Positions 59,435-64,000 of a stretch of 64,000 nt of DNA are shown here, in pieces (within the stretch, counting starts at the first letter, position 1; each line of letters begins with the position of its first letter). Both the position numbers and the translations under genes were made by a program. The stretch is from positions 62,001-126,000 of the forward strand of contig NZ_PDHM01000019.1 of assembly GCF_002573715.1 (NCBI RefSeq). The letters are read 5' to 3'. The notes beneath the pieces are model-generated. The model was not told where the DNA came from, ran no database searches, and saw only the letters and a list, made by a program, of their open reading frames with translations. The stretch comes from Paenibacillus sp. EZ-K15 (GTDB lineage Bacteria; Bacillota; Bacilli; Paenibacillales; Paenibacillaceae).

Positions 59435-60144
59435 GACAATGCCTCATTCGGGGGGATGAATTTATAACCGATTCCCCGCAAATTCACGATGATTTTTGGT
59501 TTTCGGGTATCATCGCCGAGTTTTTTTCGCAGCTTGGCGATATGGATCGTGACCGTTTTTTCTTCCCCGTACACATCATTTCCCCATACCAATTCGTAAA
59601 GCTGAGCCGTCGTGAAGATATGATTCGGATGTTTACAAAAGAAATGCAGCAGCTCCAGCTCCTTCGCCGTGCATTCTACAGGTTGACGCTTCACGGTTAA
59701 CGTTGCCGATTCCGGATGAAAAGAGAAGTAGCCATAATCGAACGCCGTGTTTTGTTGATGTGCATTCTCCATAAACCTTTGCCGGCGAAGGATCGCCTTG
59801 ATTCGGGCAATGACCTCCAGTGGATTAAACGGCTTGGTAATATAATCGTCCCCGCCGATCCCTAGACCCGTTAATTTGTCGAAGTCGGTGGAGCGTGCGC
59901 TAATAAAAATAATCGGTGCATTCGTATGTTTCCGAATCTCCGCACATAGTTCAAAACCGCTTAGATCCGGGAGCATAATATCGAGCAAAATCATATCATA
60001 TGCCTTCTCTTTGATCCGCTGCAGCGCGCCTTTGCCCGATGATGCGGTGTCGATATGCGTAAAATTCTCTTTGCGAAGCGTGATCTCCAATAACTTCAAA
60101 ATACCGATTTCATCATCGACAGCTAGTATGGATGCAGATTCCAT
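59425..60144 (-). CDS. OmpR-family response regulator
   Basis: 239 residues. Receiver with D10-D11-E12, phospho-acceptor D55 (MILLDIMLPDLSG), S in FISARS and K in YITKPFN; winged helix at about 138-232 (CTAKELELLHFFCKHPNHIF and EEKTVTIHIAKLRKKLGD). First gene of a two-gene operon with the kinase. A direct repeat TTTACTT-N4-TTTACTT in front of the divergent ABC genes has the 11-base phasing expected for its binding. Confidence 0.93.
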   Translation of the reverse strand: MESASILAVDDEIGILKLLEITLRKENFTHIDTASSGKGALQRIKEKAYDMILLDIMLPDLSGFELCAEIRKHTNAPIIFISARSTDFDKLTGLGIGGDDYITKPFNPLEVIARIKAILRRQRFMENAHQQNTAFDYGYFSFHPESATLTVKRQPVECTAKELELLHFFCKHPNHIFTTAQLYELVWGNDVYGEEKTVTIHIAKLRKKLGDDTRKPKIIVNLRGIGYKFIPPNEALSCE

Positions 60145-60258
60145 TGCGATTTTCCCCTCACTTCAAGCTTTATCCTGTGTATTCACTTTTCTATCTTACT
60201 CTATTTACAAGATCCCGAGTTTACTCTAGTTAAAATGTTACGAGCTTTTTCCATTGTG

Positions 60259-60276
60259 TTTACTTTATTTTTACTT
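60259..60276 (+). promoter_or_regulatory. Direct repeat, candidate response-regulator site
   Basis: TTTACTT at 60259-60265 and again at 60270-60276, offset by 11 bases. Two further TTTACT-like copies occur at about 60195-60225. The pair lies about 45 bases before the ABC ATPase start and probably overlaps its -35 region. Confidence 0.45.
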
Positions 60277-60323
60277 TCATTCCCTAAGCTTAGTGTAGCA
60301 CATCATTAAGGGAGGAAATGACA

Positions 60324-61055
60324 GTGAACGCCGCCATTCAAATCATTCAAGTAAGCAAGGCATTCAAAAGTACAGAAACGATTACAAACGTCAATATGAG
60401 TATCAGCAGAGGAGAAATTTACGGATTTTTAGGTCCGAATGGGGCCGGTAAAACAACCATTATGAAAATGATCTTAAATCTGGTAAAACCGTCTTCCGGT
60501 GATATCCAAGTATTCGATCAGCTGGTTCTGCCTACATCGGTTCAATACTTAAAAAGAATCGGCAGCATCATTGAATACCCCGTGTTTTACGACCGGCTGA
60601 CAGCGGAGGCCAACTTGGAGTTTCATTGTAGATACATGGACTATCGCGATAAGACAGCGATCAAGGAAGCGCTGGAGATCGTAGGTCTTCAGGGTGTGGG
60701 GAAGAAAAAAATCCATGAATTCTCTTTAGGGATGAAGCAGCGATTAGGGATTGCGCGCGCGATTGTTACGAAACCCGACATTCTTATTTTGGATGAACCC
60801 ATCAATGGGCTTGACCCGATCGGGATTAAGGAAATGCGAGAGCTCTTCTTGCATTTAAAGGAGAGATACGGAACGACCATTTTAATTTCGAGTCATATCG
60901 TGTCCGAAATCGAATCGATCGCCGATACGATTGGCATTATTCATCAGGGAAAACTATTAAATGAAGTCAAGATGAATGATATTCGAAGACAACATGCCGG
61001 ATCATTAGAAGAGTACTTCATCAATCTCATTCATGGAGGCAAACGCTTTGCTTAA
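60324..61055 (+). CDS. ABC transporter ATPase (BcrA/lantibiotic-immunity type)
   Basis: 243 residues from a GTG at 60324, eight bases after GGAGG (an ATG at 60318 is only two bases away from it). Walker A FLGPNGAGKTTIMKMI, signature FSLGMKQRLGIARAI, Walker B ILILDEPINGLD, H-loop ILISSHIVSEI. The DEPINGLD form is typical of BcrA-like bacitracin and lantibiotic exporters. Drives the ABC-2 permease encoded next. Confidence 0.9.
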   Translation: MNAAIQIIQVSKAFKSTETITNVNMSISRGEIYGFLGPNGAGKTTIMKMILNLVKPSSGDIQVFDQLVLPTSVQYLKRIGSIIEYPVFYDRLTAEANLEFHCRYMDYRDKTAIKEALEIVGLQGVGKKKIHEFSLGMKQRLGIARAIVTKPDILILDEPINGLDPIGIKEMRELFLHLKERYGTTILISSHIVSEIESIADTIGIIHQGKLLNEVKMNDIRRQHAGSLEEYFINLIHGGKRFA

Positions 61056-61752
61056 ACTTATACAGCTGGAATGGCAAAAAAGTAACATATCCCGTTATTT
61101 TAAAGGATTGGCCGTTTGTATCGTGGCTATTTTCTCCGCCGCTGCGCTGATGGCACTAGGCTCTCGCGGTGATAGTGAACCGATGTTTCAGAATTATACT
61201 GAATTCATGTCTTTAACGGATATTTTGATCCGCATCACTTATATCATTTTCGCGAGCGTTATTTTATCACGTTTAGTGATTGAAGAATACAGGAGCAACA
61301 TGATCCAAGTGTTATTTACCTACCCCTTGCAGCGAAAAAAAATCATTCAAGCCAAGTTATCGATTGTGTTTGGATTTAGCTTCTTCAGCATCATCGTCTC
61401 TACGTTTGTAATCAATTTGTTAGTGTACTTCTTGAATCCGATGATTGGTTTATTCGAAGACCCTGTGCATATTGGTGACATGACGGCTACCCTTCCAGCA
61501 ACGTTGATCCATGCATTTATGATCGCGGGAATCAGCCTGATTCCTTTATCTTTTGGCATGCGAAAAAAATCGACGGCTTCCACGATTACCTCGGCTGTCA
61601 TCATTGGATTCGTAGTTAACACAACGGTGTCTGACGGGAGCAGTTCGACCAACCTGTTTCATTTCATCGCCATCCCGATTGCACTCTGTCTGCTCGGCCT
61701 TATCCTTGGCTATCTTTCTTTTTATAAAGTAGATCGAACCGATGTGGCTTAA
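61048..61752 (+). CDS. ABC-2 type transporter permease
   Basis: 234 residues from a TTG at 61048, eight bases after GGAGG and overlapping the ATPase end; an ATG at 61033 is in frame but poorly placed. Six TM segments (about 13-33, 55-75, 95-120, 140-160, 170-190, 205-225). Resembles BcrB/LanE-type permeases that remove peptide antibiotics from the membrane. Partner of the ATPase encoded at 60324-61055. Confidence 0.87.
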   Translation: MLKLIQLEWQKSNISRYFKGLAVCIVAIFSAAALMALGSRGDSEPMFQNYTEFMSLTDILIRITYIIFASVILSRLVIEEYRSNMIQVLFTYPLQRKKIIQAKLSIVFGFSFFSIIVSTFVINLLVYFLNPMIGLFEDPVHIGDMTATLPATLIHAFMIAGISLIPLSFGMRKKSTASTITSAVIIGFVVNTTVSDGSSSTNLFHFIAIPIALCLLGLILGYLSFYKVDRTDVA

Positions 61753-61785
61753 AAATTTCACCGTAGATGAAAGGAGGACTAGAGC

Positions 61786-62655
61786 ATGAGAAAAATCATA
61801 ACCACTTCGCTTGTTTTGCTTACAGTTGGCGGATTAGTTATGGGCTGCCAAGGCGTAGGGAAATCAACAAGTTATAACCATGAATCTTCCTACGAAGCTA
61901 ACCGCATTGAAGAAATTGAAGTCAACAACGAATCTTGGGACATTGAATTCAAGCGTTCCGATTCCCCGAACATCACCATCGCTTGCGAAGGCAAGCGGCA
62001 GAAGAATAAGAGCGACCCTGTAACGATTAACCATGACGGGAATAAAATTGTCGTTACCCAGGAAGACCAGGGTAGTGCTATGGCAGGGTTCACTTTTGGC
62101 AAAAAAGGGACGATCTATATCTCGATTCCCGACCGTGAAGTTGATACGATTACATTGAACAATAACGCAGGTGACATCAAGATGAAGAATGTAGCGGCGC
62201 AATACATTGTCATTGCCAACAATTCGGGGTCTGAGAACATCGAAGGACTGTCAGCAGACAAGGGTGAGTTTACTTCCACAGACGGGGATATCAAATTGAA
62301 AGACAGCTCGCTAAACGAATTAACGGTAACCACAGGCAGCGGCGCCAGCTATATGACAGACGTGACCAGCCCCGTGATGAACATCACATCAACCTATGGG
62401 GAAGTATCCGTTAAAGAGATCGAAGAAGGAAAGTTACTGCGAGTAGAAACACAATCCGGAGATATCGCCGTATCTTATAAAACACCCCCTGCTTCGTTAA
62501 AGCTTACCGTTAGCAGCGACTTATCGGATAAAAACGTTGATTTAGATGGCTTTAAGGTAAAACAGAGCACGGAAAAGATAGTGGAAGGCACGATTGGGGA
62601 TGCATCCCATACAGTAGAGCTGATCAGCCGTGTCGGAACGATTGCTGTAAAATAG
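61786..62655 (+). CDS. DUF4097-type lipoprotein
   Basis: 289 residues with AAAGGAGGACTAGAGC upstream. Signal peptide with lipobox VMGCQ (about C21). The mature part is a right-handed beta-helix-like DUF4097 domain: repeated short strands such as VDTITLNNNAGDIKMKNV, GEFTSTDGDIKLKDSSLN and LLRVETQSGDIAVSY. DUF4097 proteins often sit beside LiaF/BceAB-type stress modules. Third gene of the ABC-2 operon, 33 bases after the permease gene. Probably an outer-face accessory. Confidence 0.85.
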   Translation: MRKIITTSLVLLTVGGLVMGCQGVGKSTSYNHESSYEANRIEEIEVNNESWDIEFKRSDSPNITIACEGKRQKNKSDPVTINHDGNKIVVTQEDQGSAMAGFTFGKKGTIYISIPDREVDTITLNNNAGDIKMKNVAAQYIVIANNSGSENIEGLSADKGEFTSTDGDIKLKDSSLNELTVTTGSGASYMTDVTSPVMNITSTYGEVSVKEIEEGKLLRVETQSGDIAVSYKTPPASLKLTVSSDLSDKNVDLDGFKVKQSTEKIVEGTIGDASHTVELISRVGTIAVK

Positions 62656-62899
62656 CTAAAGGAATACGGCTAGCAGCATATTGTTGTCGTCGACCCTTAA
62701 TAGCCTAGAAATCCCCCCACACTTCCTCCGGTGCAAGGTCAAGAGTATCTCCATAGCTTATCATATTGTTGAGTCAGAGCCCGCTATGCTACAATATCGT
62801 TAAAAAACTGGCTCGTAAACGTTCGGCCTATATTAGAAGAATCATGACCAGAATTTCGACTTTTATTTCCATGGCTTCAAGTAAAGGAGAACCATCGGC
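62656..62899. other. Gap before the last gene
   Basis: 240 bases; no terminator or promoter stood out. Confidence 0.3.
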
Positions 62900-64000
62900 A
62901 TGATTACTGTGCAGCTTATTTATTTCGGACTCACGTTTTGGTTCGGCTTATATATCGTTAGCCGAGATGCAAGAAACGTTCGGCTATTACTGGCCGGTCT
63001 TGGGGTAATTGTTTGCTCGTTCGGTGTTGGGGCAGCCGTATTGATGCCTTACAGCCTAGAGCCTCAGCGCATCGCACTGCCACTTAGCAAGATACAAGAT
63101 ATCTCCTCCTATCTGCCTTTGGTTTTGTGGCAAGGTGCCGTTCTATCCACTGTCGCGGGAAAAGAAGATAAACGGAACGCATTATGGACGTTATGGAAGT
63201 ATGGTTTAATAGGGCTGGCGCTGGGCAGCGTGATTTGGCTGGCCTTCGCTGTGAATCCTGACGAATTCGTTGTCTCCTATAAAGCTGCGTTATGTACATT
63301 TTTCATCCTGTTTATAGTGCTTTCCCTATGGGGAACATTGTCCGATAAGATAAAGCAGCCCCTTTCCTTCTATGTCTTCAGTTATGTGCCGCTTCTTATA
63401 TTTGCCTGCATGACGGCTTTGGCCTTCTTTTATCCGAACGACGCATGGAACAAGGGAGTCCTAATGGCACAAGGTACGGGAATGCTGGTGTTCAGCGCGT
63501 ATACGATGATCAAAGAAATCAGGGAGCAAGGGGAAACCTGGCTGCCCGATTTGTTTCGGTCCCTCGATTACTCTGTCTTTTTTACGCTCATTTTTTCCGG
63601 TCAGGTTGCGCTTGTTATTTGGCTTGGAACGGGGACGGGTTTCGATTTTATTACACTGTTGTTATTGATGATCAGCATGATGGTTTCCATTGCATTCCAA
63701 GTGTTTGTGTATCCGATTCGGGCTTTGCTCGACAACTTCGCTTTAATGATGTTCCCGAAGCTGCGCCTGGAACGCTCCAAACTGCGTTTGGTCGAAAGCG
63801 TCCAGGCTCGTATTGATGAGGATGCGAAACCGGAGGAGATGGAGGATGAGGAGCTCTACCGTCATATCCGGCGCGCGACTAGCAACTTGGGCAACCTGGA
63901 GCGTTTGGCGTCAAGCCCGCTCACGCAGTTGAAGCTGATTGACGAAAGGCTACGGAAGCGAGGAGCGGTTGATGGTGTAATGGAACGAGCCAACGAGCTT
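62900..64000 (+). CDS. Multi-pass membrane protein, cut by the window edge
   Basis: The ATG at 62900 follows AAAGGAG, and the frame stays open to the end (367 codons). About nine hydrophobic segments (residues 3-18, 26-48, 67-84, 95-114, 124-143, 152-174, 185-200, 215-235, 240-262) lead to a charged helical region (MMFPKLRLERSKLRLVESVQ, ARIDEDAKPEEMEDEELYRH) that runs off the edge. The shape, membrane block then cytoplasmic coiled coil, suggests a sensor whose output domain lies outside the window. No family assigned. Confidence 0.7.
   Translation, partial: MITVQLIYFGLTFWFGLYIVSRDARNVRLLLAGLGVIVCSFGVGAAVLMPYSLEPQRIALPLSKIQDISSYLPLVLWQGAVLSTVAGKEDKRNALWTLWKYGLIGLALGSVIWLAFAVNPDEFVVSYKAALCTFFILFIVLSLWGTLSDKIKQPLSFYVFSYVPLLIFACMTALAFFYPNDAWNKGVLMAQGTGMLVFSAYTMIKEIREQGETWLPDLFRSLDYSVFFTLIFSGQVALVIWLGTGTGFDFITLLLLMISMMVSIAFQVFVYPIRALLDNFALMMFPKLRLERSKLRLVESVQARIDEDAKPEEMEDEELYRHIRRATSNLGNLERLASSPLTQLKLIDERLRKRGAVDGVMERANEL

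Overview
The window looks like the chromosome of a Paenibacillus-type Firmicute. Shine-Dalgarno sequences are strong AGGAGG types, GTG and TTG starts are frequent, GC is moderate, and the content is typical of that genus: sugar ABC importers without their own ATPase next to large YesN/AraC sensors and glycoside hydrolases, OatA and LCP envelope enzymes, and many DinB, GNAT and VOC genes. This placement is an inference from gene content. No rRNA, tRNA, CRISPR array, complete insertion sequence or prophage was seen.

Layout. 1-13.0 kb holds mostly single genes on the minus strand: a truncated methyltransferase, a DEDDh exonuclease, glutamate racemase, a MidA-like methyltransferase with a TPR tail, a class 3 lipase (plus strand), a PIG-L deacetylase, VOC, GNAT, DUF6508-like and DinB proteins, and several unknowns. 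Near 7.4 kb sits a small unlisted gene for a holin-like toxin peptide with its own promoter and an opposing promoter and terminator, which looks like a type I toxin-antitoxin unit. 13.3-27.0 kb is a carbohydrate locus: GH3, a GH-A clan enzyme, a GH29 alpha-L-fucosidase, a sugar-binding lipoprotein, a membrane-bound AraC-type sensor, and divergently two LplB/LplC-type permeases. 27.3-31.1 kb holds a MerR regulator with its 19-bp-spacer promoter, a second DinB protein, and an ArsR-type repressor with an MFS exporter whose DNA carries three copies of one 16-bp operator. 31.7-39.3 kb is a cell-envelope block: a DUF418-like membrane protein of foreign appearance, an OatA-like O-acetyltransferase, an LCP ligase, a lipoprotein and an OmpR-type two-component system. 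The OatA and LCP genes share a WalR-like promoter, TTACAA-N5-TTACAA-N17-(-10), and a third copy drives a short region with a small broken gene.

40.1-46 kb is a five-gene Nik/Opp-type ABC importer divergent from a SAM methyltransferase, with a near-perfect Zur box on the methyltransferase promoter. I regard this as the most interesting system in the window: a candidate zinc-starvation importer paired with an unassigned methyltransferase. 46.9-51 kb is a glycerol/dihydroxyacetone module (GldA, fused DhaK-DhaL, divergent PocR-AraC regulator) with a candidate cre site. 52.3-57.4 kb is a TetR-MFS-FtsX-ABC efflux operon with a palindromic operator in its promoter. 57.5 kb encodes a tiny two-repeat protein resembling a beta-gamma crystallin. 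58.3-62.7 kb is a two-component system divergent from an ABC-2 transporter and a DUF4097 lipoprotein, which is an antimicrobial-peptide/envelope-stress layout. The right edge cuts a multi-pass membrane protein.

Gene decay is scattered through the window: pieces of HAD, Cache-domain, GNAT and GyrI-like proteins and at least two frameshifted genes lie between intact genes. All functional assignments rest on motifs read by eye.
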